Source of the DNA: Thaumarchaeota archaeon SCGC AAA007-O23 | Lineage (GTDB): Archaea; Thermoproteota; Nitrososphaeria; Nitrososphaerales; Nitrosopumilaceae | Reading direction: 5' to 3' | NCBI GenBank assembly: GCA_000402075.1 | Contig: ARWO01000032.1 | Coordinates: 124,001 to 188,000, forward strand | DNA length: 64,000 bases | Shown: positions 33,218 through 41,352 of the stretch, in pieces | How positions within the stretch are numbered: position 1 is the first letter of the stretch | Layout: every line of letters begins with the position of its first letter | Made by a program: the position numbers and the translations under genes | Notes under the pieces: model-generated | What the model was told of the DNA's origin: nothing | Seen by the model: the letters and a program-made list of their open reading frames with translations, nothing else | The model's database searches: none

Positions 33218-34711
33218 TCAAAAAAAGTCGTCCATCACCTGTTCCTTTTTTTCAAGATGCTTAGTAATCTTATCCGCCATGTTGCTCGCTAATTTTACTT
33301 TTCTCCTACCAATCCAATAGTATGCCTCATCAATTGTATCTTTTGCAATTAACACAACTAATCGACCAGTATCTTTTCTACCTGTTCTTCCCTTCCTCTG
33401 AATAAATCTGATTGAGCTTGGAACGTTATCATAAAAAATCACTAAATTTACTTCAGAAATATCAAGCCCTTCTTCACCAACTCGTGTTGCAACAAGAGCT
33501 TTAGTTACCCCATCACGAAATCTTTGTACAGTTTCTATCTGCTTTTCCTGTTTGAGTCCAGTTTGACCTGATTTTCCAATTAAAATTTCAGCTGCAATAT
33601 CCATACTAACTAATTTTTTTTGGATTACATCAACTGAATCACGGTAACTAGAAAAAATTAATACTTTAGATTCTATATTACGTAATATTTCTACCAGTTT
33701 GTCAATTTTAGGATGCTCGATGCCATTAGCCTGCTGATTTTTTGCTAAATCAATTGCATTCATAAAATTTTGATCAGTTTCAAAAAGCTCTTTAATTCCA
33801 GCACCTTTTTTACCCTTTGTTCTATCACAAAATTTTAGAAATGGTGTTATACCATGTGCTTCAAAAATATTCAGTGCGTATGTTATTCTAATTGCTGTAA
33901 ATAGTGGCTTTGCTGAGCGTATATTTCGTTTTAAAACAAACTGTCTCGAGTTTAATAATTGTGAGAGTGACTTGTTATCAGAAAGTCTTAGTCCATTTCT
34001 TCTAAGCTCCGTATAACGCTGATCCAGTGCAAGTTTCAAGTATCGTTGTATAACTTTCAAATCAGGTGAAAGATCTACTGTAACCCATTCTGTTTTAGTT
34101 TCTTGAATGTATGGTTTTACATCTGGGCTTGAATCATTTCGTTCAGCTAAATCTCTGACATGTAAATTGTCACAGATTTCTTTTGCCTTTTCTTTTTCAC
34201 TAGGCAATGTGGCAGTCATTCCAAGTAATCGTACATTTGATTTGTTTAGTTGTTTTGCTATTTCCACATAAGCGTAATCACCAACAGCTCTATGTGCTTC
34301 ATCAAAAATAAGCAGGTTAAATTGAGTGGTGTCAACAATTTTCCTTGCTATATCATTTCTGGTGATCTCAGGTGTTGCACATATTACACTATTGATCCAA
34401 AGTTTTTTTCTTTTTGTGAGTAAAACCTCACCAGTTATCATTCCAATATCATCTATTGTCAATGTGTTTTTCAAAAATTCGTAATGTTGATTTACTAATA
34501 CTTTAGTTGGAGCTAAAAATAAAACTCCTCCATTTCCTTTAGTAAGATAATCAGCAATAACATGTAATGCCACCACCGTTTTCCCTAGACCAGTTGGCAA
34601 TACGATTAAACAATTTTCATTTTTTGCCTGATTTGCTAAATTAACTTGGTAGTCACGTACTTCAACTGAATTTGGAACAATGAATTTATGTTCAACATTT
34701 TTTGTAGACAA
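33218..34711 (-). CDS. Hef/FANCM-type helicase without a nuclease domain
   Basis: 497 residues of SF2 helicase: motif I LPTGLGKTVVALHVI, motif II FDEAHRAVGDYAY, motif III GMTATLP, motif V VGEEGLDISEVNLVIFYD and motif VI QRKGRTGRK. This is the Hef/FANCM branch that remodels stalled forks. The XPF-like nuclease half of euryarchaeal Hef is absent. The C-terminus EQVMDDFF is a near-consensus PCNA box with Glu in place of Gln, so it may act with the clamp. Confidence 0.9.
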   Translation of the reverse strand: MSTKNVEHKFIVPNSVEVRDYQVNLANQAKNENCLIVLPTGLGKTVVALHVIADYLTKGNGGVLFLAPTKVLVNQHYEFLKNTLTIDDIGMITGEVLLTKRKKLWINSVICATPEITRNDIARKIVDTTQFNLLIFDEAHRAVGDYAYVEIAKQLNKSNVRLLGMTATLPSEKEKAKEICDNLHVRDLAERNDSSPDVKPYIQETKTEWVTVDLSPDLKVIQRYLKLALDQRYTELRRNGLRLSDNKSLSQLLNSRQFVLKRNIRSAKPLFTAIRITYALNIFEAHGITPFLKFCDRTKGKKGAGIKELFETDQNFMNAIDLAKNQQANGIEHPKIDKLVEILRNIESKVLIFSSYRDSVDVIQKKLVSMDIAAEILIGKSGQTGLKQEKQIETVQRFRDGVTKALVATRVGEEGLDISEVNLVIFYDNVPSSIRFIQRKGRTGRKDTGRLVVLIAKDTIDEAYYWIGRRKVKLASNMADKITKHLEKKEQVMDDFF

Positions 34712-34810
34712 ATCTCATCTATTAGAAATTGATATTATTTTGATTTTATAGTTTTGAATTTCATATTTTTGACTTTAACATAACTACAAATCATCATATC
34801 TTTCCTTAGG

Positions 34811-35077
34811 TTATGATTCAAGTGAAATTTCCATTTTTAGCCATAAATGTCCTTTAGCCATATCATATTCATAGTTTTTCTCTTTAATGTTGGTTTTTAG
34901 TAATTCAAAAAGTTCTTGTGGAATATCTTCCCAGTAATCATTTTCAGTTTGAACCTTCAGTATGTCCTGTTTTTGCATTTTTAGTAACCACTCGTGAATT
35001 TCATTTTCAGCTAAAGAATCAGTTGAATCATATCTATCACCGATAATAGTCTCAACATCAAACCTCAATTTTTTCAC
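34811..35077 (-). CDS. Hypothetical protein, 88 aa
   Basis: A small, acidic, soluble protein with Trp/Tyr-rich segments (EIHEWLLKMQKQD, NDYWEDIPQELFELL, YEYDMAKGHLWLKMEI). No cysteine or membrane helix. Not recognised. It sits between the helicase and the divergent HIT gene, on the minus strand. Confidence 0.6.
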   Translation of the reverse strand: MKKLRFDVETIIGDRYDSTDSLAENEIHEWLLKMQKQDILKVQTENDYWEDIPQELFELLKTNIKEKNYEYDMAKGHLWLKMEISLES

Positions 35078-35128
35078 TTGTTGTAGATGATGCTAATATA
35101 TTAATTGAATTTTATTTAGATAGTAACA

Positions 35129-35539
35129 TTGACAAAATGTATTTTTTGTGATATGATAGAAGGAAAACTTTCATGTAATATGATTTACCAAGATGATGAT
35201 TGTATAGCTATTTTGGATAAATATCCAATAGATAATGGTCACTCTCTTGTTATTACAAAAAAACCGTATGAAAAATTAACAGATATGGATGTAGATGAAG
35301 TATCTAAATTATTTTCCAAAATTCCAAAAATTGCTAATGCAATTATTAAGGCAACTAATGCTGATGCATTTAGTATTGCGCAAAATAATGGTAAAGCTGC
35401 AAAACAAATTGTACCACATGTTCATGTACATATAATTCCACGGTATAACAAGACAGGAATATTATGGACGAAACGAAAAATTCTAAAAGATAATGAATTG
35501 AATGAATTGGCACAAAAAATAAAAAATTGTTTTGAATAA
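35129..35539 (+). CDS. HIT-family hydrolase
   Basis: 136 residues with CIFCDMIEG at the N-terminus and the histidine triad HVHVHIIPRY near residue 97. HIT proteins hydrolyse or transfer nucleotide groups, for example adenosine phosphoramidates or Ap4A-type dinucleotides; the exact substrate is unknown. Starts at TTG 35129. It converges on the release factor gene. Confidence 0.92.
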   Translation: MTKCIFCDMIEGKLSCNMIYQDDDCIAILDKYPIDNGHSLVITKKPYEKLTDMDVDEVSKLFSKIPKIANAIIKATNADAFSIAQNNGKAAKQIVPHVHVHIIPRYNKTGILWTKRKILKDNELNELAQKIKNCFE

Positions 35540-35543
35540 TTAT

Positions 35544-36824
35544 TTACGTTGAATAATTTGGATTGTAACGTAAGATAGCACCAATGTTACCAAGATTAGA
35601 TACCATAGAACCATGCTCAGATACGCCAGAAATCACTTCAATTTTCGTTCCCGTTTTTGCACTTAGTAATGAAAGATAATCCACAATATCTTGTTCTGAC
35701 ACTTCTATATCCAATGATTTACATGATAAACATGGAGAGTCTTCAAGTTCAGTTTTAGTCTGGAATACTTTTGTCCGTTCAATAATTTTTTCTTGTGTAT
35801 CATTACATCTCTTGCATTTGGATTCAATTCTATAAAGTCCAATTTTGTCTGTTACAATGATTGTATCAACAACATTATTTTTTAAATAGTCAATAATTTC
35901 ATTCAAACCATATACACCTAATCCAGAATTAGTGTTGATTTGCTTGAACAATTTTTCAACAATTTGTTTTTCTTCAACCAATCTGAAATTAGAAAGAATA
36001 TCTGCTGATCTGTCAAAAGCTTCTCTTATTCCTTCTGAGCCAGCATATGACGCATCTATAGTTGAGATAACCATATCCTGCAATCTATATTCTAAATAAT
36101 TATCATTAACAAACTCTTCTTTTGTAGGTCCAGGACCAGAAATAATCAGACCTTTAATTGGATAAATGTCAATAAAAAATTCTCGTGTAATTTGTGCTAC
36201 CCTATTAAAATAATAAGTAAGTTCCATCTCTCTTAATTTTTGAAATCTTTTTGCTGATTGGCCTCCTTGTCTGTGTTTACCTGCAACACCAGAGCTTGTT
36301 TCTTTCAAAACTTGAACTTTATCTCCATATAAGATTCCCCAACCTGCATCTTTAGCGTCAATTGCTAAAAATCCAATTAGGTTGTCATCCTTTAACATGT
36401 CTTTTAAGATATCAACATGAAAATGATCATCACATCTGTACAGGAATGTTTTTAGGTCTTTTGGTGGATCAATTTCAAACACTTTTACTATTTCGCTACC
36501 TAGAGGACCACCTTCTTCCTTTGGAAGTGCGCCACAAAATATTACCAATCCCCTTTCTGGAGTTTTTTTGTATAATTTTAATCGCTGAAGAACTTTTGAT
36601 AATGAATCAACAACATGTGTTCGAGTAACATCAGATTTTATATTATCTGCAGTACCCTGCTCTTCCCTCAGATTTGTTATTACTTCATGCAGTTGTTTGC
36701 CTTTTGGAATGTAGACAGTTATCAACTCAGTTCCACGTCCTGTGAATGTTGAAAGTTCTTGTAACGTTTTTCTTATTTTGTAAAGCTTAACAGAATCTTG
36801 TTTTTGTATTTCTATTTTTGGCAA
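35544..36824 (-). CDS. prf1: Peptide chain release factor aRF1
   Basis: 426 residues. The stop-codon-reading N-domain contains NIKS (near residue 61), the middle domain the peptidyl-hydrolysis motif AGKHRQGGQSAKRF, and the C-domain a zinc-like pair CKRCND and CLSCKS. It terminates translation at all three stop codons with aRF3/EF1A-like GTPase. Length and order are normal. Confidence 0.96.
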   Translation of the reverse strand: MPKIEIQKQDSVKLYKIRKTLQELSTFTGRGTELITVYIPKGKQLHEVITNLREEQGTADNIKSDVTRTHVVDSLSKVLQRLKLYKKTPERGLVIFCGALPKEEGGPLGSEIVKVFEIDPPKDLKTFLYRCDDHFHVDILKDMLKDDNLIGFLAIDAKDAGWGILYGDKVQVLKETSSGVAGKHRQGGQSAKRFQKLREMELTYYFNRVAQITREFFIDIYPIKGLIISGPGPTKEEFVNDNYLEYRLQDMVISTIDASYAGSEGIREAFDRSADILSNFRLVEEKQIVEKLFKQINTNSGLGVYGLNEIIDYLKNNVVDTIIVTDKIGLYRIESKCKRCNDTQEKIIERTKVFQTKTELEDSPCLSCKSLDIEVSEQDIVDYLSLLSAKTGTKIEVISGVSEHGSMVSNLGNIGAILRYNPNYST

Positions 36825-36910
36825 TTGTATCTATTTTTAAATTATTAATATTAAGGTAAATATTTTTAATAAATCATTTATAGAATTTAGTCATATATTA
36901 TGATCAGTAT

Positions 36911-36923
36911 TAGATCAGATCTA
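36911..36923. promoter_or_regulatory. Inverted repeat TAGATC-A-GATCTA upstream of cbtB
   Basis: A perfect 6-bp dyad with one central base, about 74 nt upstream of the cbtB ATG and 33 nt before its TATA box. A further GATCAG half-site lies just upstream (36902). It could bind a metal-responsive repressor. Confidence 0.4.
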
Positions 36924-36955
36924 GATTATTTCCAAAATTGGTTAATCATGATAAC

Positions 36956-36963
36956 TTAAATAT
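36956..36963 (+). promoter_or_regulatory. TATA box of cbtB
   Basis: TTAAATAT centred about 26 nt before ATG 36985, fitting a leaderless message. Confidence 0.5.
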
Positions 36964-36984
36964 TGATTTTAGTGCAGTTAAAAT

Positions 36985-37200
36985 ATGTCATTTTTAGTCC
37001 AAACAACCAAGTTCATTAACGCTGTTCCAAAAGTTGCATTGGCCATTCTTGCTTCAGTATTTGTTATTGGATTGTTTATTGTTGGGTTCGATCAAGGCCA
37101 TATTTTTAGTATAATATATGGTGAATCATCTTTTACCGAACAATTTCTGCATGAACTTACTCATGATATGAGGCATGCAGCAGGATTTCCTTGCCATTAA
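36985..37200 (+). CDS. cbtB: CbtB-like cobalt transport subunit
   Basis: 71 residues with one membrane helix (ALAILASVFVIGLFIVGF) and the C-terminal His-rich HELTHDMRHAAGFPCH, the CbtB hallmark thought to bind Co or Ni at the membrane. CbtB normally works with CbtA, which is not in the window. Cobalt matters here because the mutase needs B12. The gene is next to two winged-helix regulators. Confidence 0.88.
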   Translation: MSFLVQTTKFINAVPKVALAILASVFVIGLFIVGFDQGHIFSIIYGESSFTEQFLHELTHDMRHAAGFPCH

Positions 37201-37217
37201 TTCAAGTTGAATTAGTT

Positions 37218-37562
37218 TTAATAATTATTTGGATAAAGTAATACTTTTGAATTATTTTCATTAATAGAAATATCTGCTTTTTTAATCCTACTACGGTACA
37301 TCTTAATTTTTTTACCATCATCTGTAATTTTGAACCTTTGAATTTCTACTAATGATAGTTTTTCCAGATTTGTTAGGGCTTTGTAAGTGGTTGATAATGA
37401 AATCTGTAATTCATTAGCTATTTCTACCACATCTTTTTCAACATCTACAATCGAAAATAATATTGCATGTGAACAAGTAGTTGTAAGCGCTTCTATAACA
37501 CGCTGATTAATATCATATTCATCAAGTTCCAGTAATGTTGGTTTTGGAAGTGTACCTTTCAT
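37218..37562 (-). CDS. Winged-helix transcriptional regulator (paralogue 1)
   Basis: 114 residues with a winged helix (DVVEIANELQISLSTTYKAL then TNLEKLSLVEIQRF) and a conserved tail YRSRIKKADISI. It is a paralogue of the next gene upstream (37568), from which it probably arose by tandem duplication. No effector domain is visible. Convergent with cbtB, which it may regulate. Confidence 0.8.
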   Translation of the reverse strand: MKGTLPKPTLLELDEYDINQRVIEALTTTCSHAILFSIVDVEKDVVEIANELQISLSTTYKALTNLEKLSLVEIQRFKITDDGKKIKMYRSRIKKADISINENNSKVLLYPNNY

Positions 37563-37567
37563 AATAA

Positions 37568-37930
37568 TTAGTTGGCAGATAGTGAAAGCGTTGGTTCTGG
37601 TTTTTTAATGGATATTTCTGCCTTGTTGATTCTGCTTCGATAAACCTTGAATCGTCTTCCTTTTTCTGACAAAATAGTTTTTTCTACTCGTACCAGCGTT
37701 AAATTTTCTAAATCTGATAATTTTTTATAAACTGAACTTAGTGGAATTTTTAATGATACAGAAAGGTCAGATGCTGTTTTACCCTTGCGTATAATTGAAA
37801 AAAGAATTACTCTTGATTCAGCATCTGCCAAAGCCATAATGACTTTTTGAGTTATATCATATTTTTTTAGTTGTGGAAGAGTAATTTTATGTCTCATTAC
37901 GTTTGATTCACTAATAATGTATATAGACAT
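37568..37930 (-). CDS. Winged-helix transcriptional regulator (paralogue 2)
   Basis: 120 residues, same layout as its neighbour: TASDLSVSLKIPLSSVYKKL, SDLENLTLVRVEK and tail KVYRSRINKAEISIKK. The start could be ATG 37930 or 37897 (MRHKITLPQ); the second aligns better with paralogue 1. Only 5 nt separates the two genes, so they are co-transcribed. Confidence 0.8.
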   Translation of the reverse strand: MSIYIISESNVMRHKITLPQLKKYDITQKVIMALADAESRVILFSIIRKGKTASDLSVSLKIPLSSVYKKLSDLENLTLVRVEKTILSEKGRRFKVYRSRINKAEISIKKPEPTLSLSAN

Positions 37931-37999
37931 ATTGTTTATCCACTATTCTAAGAATATAGAATAGAAATAATTTGTAATATTTAGTCCACGTAATTAAAA

Positions 38000-39025
38000 T
38001 TATGTTGTAATATTTTTTAATTGATTATTTGTATCCGCTTCTTTAATTTCTCTAGCAATGCGACGTCCCATACTCATCGGTTCATCAAAAATTAAAGTAG
38101 TGTATGGTGAACCGTTCATGAAAATGTTTGTTCCAGCTACGATTCTAGCTGAAAATTCAAATGCACTAAATTGTGCATTTTCATCGTATACACCTTCTAT
38201 ACAAAATGGTCCGTTCATTCCAGGTGGAACAAGTTTTGCAGATGCTTTTACAAAATTTTCTCCCATCGCATACACATTATCTAGTAATGATTCACGTAAT
38301 ACAAGTGGGCTATTTGCTATAACATTAAACGATGTAGATTTTTCCATATTAAGCTGATTTTTAGCTGGGATTCTAGCTAAACCTTCAATGTCAGATTCAT
38401 GTCTTTTATCTACTCCAAAAAATTCAAGTTCTTGTTTTAGTGGGGAGTAAAAAAACTGTAAGTAAGCCAGAACACCAGAAGTGTATTCTTGGATATACAA
38501 ATCACTGTCTCCATTTATTATTCCTTCTTTGATTAATTGATCTCGCTTTTCGTTGTATTCTTTTTCACTGGAAGCAAGAAAATATCCTTTACCACCTGCT
38601 GCACCATGTCTTTTTGCAATAACAAGTCCATTGATCTCTTTAGGATTTGGTACAGATTTTGGTGTTTCAAGTTTTGCTTCTTTCATTAACTGTTCTTTTA
38701 ACACTCTATCAGATTCCCAACGTAAGATATGCTTATTTCCAAAAATTGGTGTTTTAATTGATTCAATTTGTTTGGAATCCATTTGGGCGATTAATGTTCC
38801 ATGTGGAATTAAAATAGAATTATTTTTCTGAAGAATAGACTCATATTTTTGTTCAAGTATTTCTGAAAATGAATCTACAAGCACTAGTTCATCAATGAAT
38901 TTGAAGCGTCGGTAAAGACTTTCTCGTTTTTTTTCACATATTAGAAGCGTTTTAAGTCCTTCATCTTTTGCACCTTTTAAGAGCTGAAGTGCGCAATGTG
39001 AACCCAACGTTGCTACTGATATCAA
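38000..39025 (-). CDS. purP: FAICAR synthetase (PurP)
   Basis: An archaeal ATP-grasp enzyme that formylates AICAR with formate and ATP to make FAICAR. 341 residues with HGTLIAQM, IAKRHGAAGGKGYFLASS, YIQEYTSGVLAYLQFFYSPL, NGPFCIEGVYDEN, FEFSARIVAGTNIFMNGSPY and the final SMGRRIAREIKEA. These are all PurP signatures. It replaces PurH transformylase in many archaea and fits with purE and purK elsewhere in the window. Confidence 0.95.
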   Translation of the reverse strand: MISVATLGSHCALQLLKGAKDEGLKTLLICEKKRESLYRRFKFIDELVLVDSFSEILEQKYESILQKNNSILIPHGTLIAQMDSKQIESIKTPIFGNKHILRWESDRVLKEQLMKEAKLETPKSVPNPKEINGLVIAKRHGAAGGKGYFLASSEKEYNEKRDQLIKEGIINGDSDLYIQEYTSGVLAYLQFFYSPLKQELEFFGVDKRHESDIEGLARIPAKNQLNMEKSTSFNVIANSPLVLRESLLDNVYAMGENFVKASAKLVPPGMNGPFCIEGVYDENAQFSAFEFSARIVAGTNIFMNGSPYTTLIFDEPMSMGRRIAREIKEADTNNQLKNITT

Positions 39026-39059
39026 TTAGAATATCACTTTAGTATATACACATATGAAA

Positions 39060-39266
39060 CTATGTATCAAAACGCGTGGCTGAGATATATGAAAATACAC
39101 TATCAACCAATTCTATTGTAATATCTTGTTTAATATCTTCAGGAACAGTTTTTAATATAAAATCTACCATTGAGATATTTTTTGGTAATTGGCTAGTATT
39201 TTGCTGTATTGAAAAAACAGTGATTGCGCTAGCAATATGCGCAATAGCTTTTTCTTTTATATTCAA
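39060..39266 (-). CDS. Hypothetical protein, 68 aa
   Basis: A small protein starting at TTG 39266 with mixed hydrophobic and polar helices (IAHIASAITVFSIQQNTSQL then PKNISMVDFILKTVPEDI). Sequence is protein-like but matches no family I know. It is 34 nt upstream of purP on the same strand. Confidence 0.5.
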   Translation of the reverse strand: MNIKEKAIAHIASAITVFSIQQNTSQLPKNISMVDFILKTVPEDIKQDITIELVDSVFSYISATRFDT

Positions 39267-39373
39267 TGTATTAATTCAGTATTAATTGTAATTAAGTAAA
39301 AATTTTTAATAGTTATTAAATAACATGTTAAAATAATGTAACTAATTTATAGTGGTGTTACACCGATCGATTA

Positions 39374-39715
39374 TTGCAAATTTCAACGACATCAACTACA
39401 ATTAAGGATGATGTAAGAAAGCAGATTTACCTACAAATCTTATCTGATCAATTTTGTGTTGGGATAATTTCTTCAATTATTGATAACCCTAAAACTGCTG
39501 TCGAAATTGCTAAAGCGACAAATATTCCTATTAGCACGGTTTACCGAAGATTACAATTTCTCCAGGAAAATAAAATGCTGAAAATCTCAGGTGGATTAAA
39601 CAAGGATGGGAAATATTTTGTATATCTAAGTAAATTAAAAACAGTCTCAACCTTCTTTGATGGTTCAAATATGTGGGTTTCAGTTACACCAAACCTTAAT
39701 TTCACAATTAACTAA
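39374..39715 (+). CDS. Winged-helix transcriptional regulator (paralogue 3)
   Basis: 113 residues with KTAVEIAKATNIPISTVYRR then LQFLQENKMLKISG, a winged helix similar to the two tandem regulators at 37.2-37.9 kb. The start is TTG 39374. The C-terminal half differs from the other two. It lies just upstream of aspS in the same direction. Confidence 0.75.
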   Translation: MQISTTSTTIKDDVRKQIYLQILSDQFCVGIISSIIDNPKTAVEIAKATNIPISTVYRRLQFLQENKMLKISGGLNKDGKYFVYLSKLKTVSTFFDGSNMWVSVTPNLNFTIN

Positions 39716-39764
39716 CAAATACTAAAAAAATCATAATAAATACTCAAATTTAAAAAGAGATGCA

Positions 39765-41075
39765 ATGGTTGAAACTGAATTAGGTGAATGGCGTAGAAGT
39801 CATTATTCAAAAGACTTAGACGCATCCATGGAAGGATCAGACGTAACAATAATGGGTTGGATTTCCAGCATAAGAGGTCATGGCAACATTACATTTCTAA
39901 CACTTGTAGACAAAATGGGAGCGATCCAGGTTGTTGCAAAAAAGGGTTCAAGTCCAGATGATCTAGTTCAAAGCATATCCAAACTGAAGGAGCATTCTTC
40001 TATAGGATTACTTGGAACGGTGAAAACATCTGAAAAGGCACCAAATGGAATAGAAATATCACCAAAGGATCTTAGAATATTTTCATCTGTTGAAAAGATT
40101 CCGCCATTTGATCCACATGCAAAAACTGTAAAAAATATTGATACACGACTTGAGATTAGAGCAATTGATTTACGTCGTAATACACTGCAACAAGTTTTCA
40201 AAGCACGAAGTAATGTACTCAAATCAATACGTCAGTATTTTTATGATCATAATTTTACTGAAATTAACACACCAAAAATGATCGCTACTGCCACAGAAGG
40301 TGGTGCAGCATTGTTCCCAATTTTTTATTACAACAAAGAAGCATTTCTTGCTCAAAGCCCACAGTTGTATAAGGAGCAATTAACGATGAGTTTTGAGAAA
40401 GTTTTTGAGATCGCACCAATCTTTCGAGCTGAGCCATCCAGAACAAACCGGCATTTGTCTGAGGCAATATCCATCGACTTTGAGGAAGCATATGTTGATT
40501 ATAACGACGTGATGAGTAGAATTGAGCAAATCATAAAACAAACAATTTTGTCAATGCAGGAGTTTTCTAAAGATAACGACGATGCAGAATTTACAATTCC
40601 TGAGATCTCAGATACTATTCCACAATATACTTATTCTGATTTATTAGAAAAAATTCAAGCTACCGGTGCTAAGAGTCAATGGGGTGATGATTTGTATCCA
40701 GCGCAATTAAACAAAATTGGGATAACTGGATTTTACTTTATCAAAGATTGGCCTGTAGGTCCAAAGCCATTTTACGTTAAAGTGAGCAATGACAATCCTA
40801 AGATTTCCGAGTCATTTGATTTAATGTATGGAGACTTGGAGCTTTCTTCTGGTAGTACTAGAATTGCAAAAAAATCTGAGCTTGAAGACAGAATGAAAAA
40901 CAAGGGCATGAAGATAGATACATTCGGTTATCATCTAGCTGTTTTTGATTATGGTGTTCCACCGCATGCGGGATGTGGAATTGGTCTTGAAAGATTAATG
41001 ATGGCACTTACAGGGATTGAAAACATTCGTGACACAACATTTTATCCTAGGGATGTTGATAGATTAACACCATAG
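39765..41075 (+). CDS. aspS: Aspartyl-tRNA synthetase, archaeal (probably non-discriminating)
   Basis: 436 residues: an N-terminal OB-fold (VTIMGWISSIRGHGNITFLT) and the class II core with INTPKMIATATEGGAALF, QSPQLYKEQL, motif 2 FRAEPSRTNRHLSEAIS and motif 3 GIGLERLMMALTG. The presence of gatCAB immediately downstream implies that Asp-tRNAAsn is formed and converted to Asn-tRNAAsn, hence a non-discriminating enzyme is expected. Confidence 0.95.
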   Translation: MVETELGEWRRSHYSKDLDASMEGSDVTIMGWISSIRGHGNITFLTLVDKMGAIQVVAKKGSSPDDLVQSISKLKEHSSIGLLGTVKTSEKAPNGIEISPKDLRIFSSVEKIPPFDPHAKTVKNIDTRLEIRAIDLRRNTLQQVFKARSNVLKSIRQYFYDHNFTEINTPKMIATATEGGAALFPIFYYNKEAFLAQSPQLYKEQLTMSFEKVFEIAPIFRAEPSRTNRHLSEAISIDFEEAYVDYNDVMSRIEQIIKQTILSMQEFSKDNDDAEFTIPEISDTIPQYTYSDLLEKIQATGAKSQWGDDLYPAQLNKIGITGFYFIKDWPVGPKPFYVKVSNDNPKISESFDLMYGDLELSSGSTRIAKKSELEDRMKNKGMKIDTFGYHLAVFDYGVPPHAGCGIGLERLMMALTGIENIRDTTFYPRDVDRLTP

Positions 41076-41351
41076 GTGAAAAATTTGGTTACTGAAGAAG
41101 AAATTGCACATGTCGCAAAATTAATGAAAATTAATCTTGAAGATCATAGTGATCATGTTAAAAGAGTACAAAAAATGCTTGAATATTTTGATATTTTAGA
41201 TAGAGCAAATGTTGAATCAGAGGAAATTACTGTTCAAGAAACTGACTTGGATAAACTAAGAGATGATAAACATGTTCCATACGACAAAAATTTGCTGAAA
41301 TTTTTGAAGAGTTATCAAGAGAAATATGTAAAAGCTCCAAAGTTGAATTAA
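41076..41351 (+). CDS. gatC: Asp/Glu-tRNA amidotransferase subunit C
   Basis: 91 residues, starting at GTG 41076 directly after the aspS stop. The family pattern TEEEIAHVAKLMKINLEDHS and the C-terminal DKLRDDKH segment are present. GatC wraps around GatA and GatB and stabilises the complex. Confidence 0.9.
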   Translation: MKNLVTEEEIAHVAKLMKINLEDHSDHVKRVQKMLEYFDILDRANVESEEITVQETDLDKLRDDKHVPYDKNLLKFLKSYQEKYVKAPKLN

Positions 41352-41352
41352 G

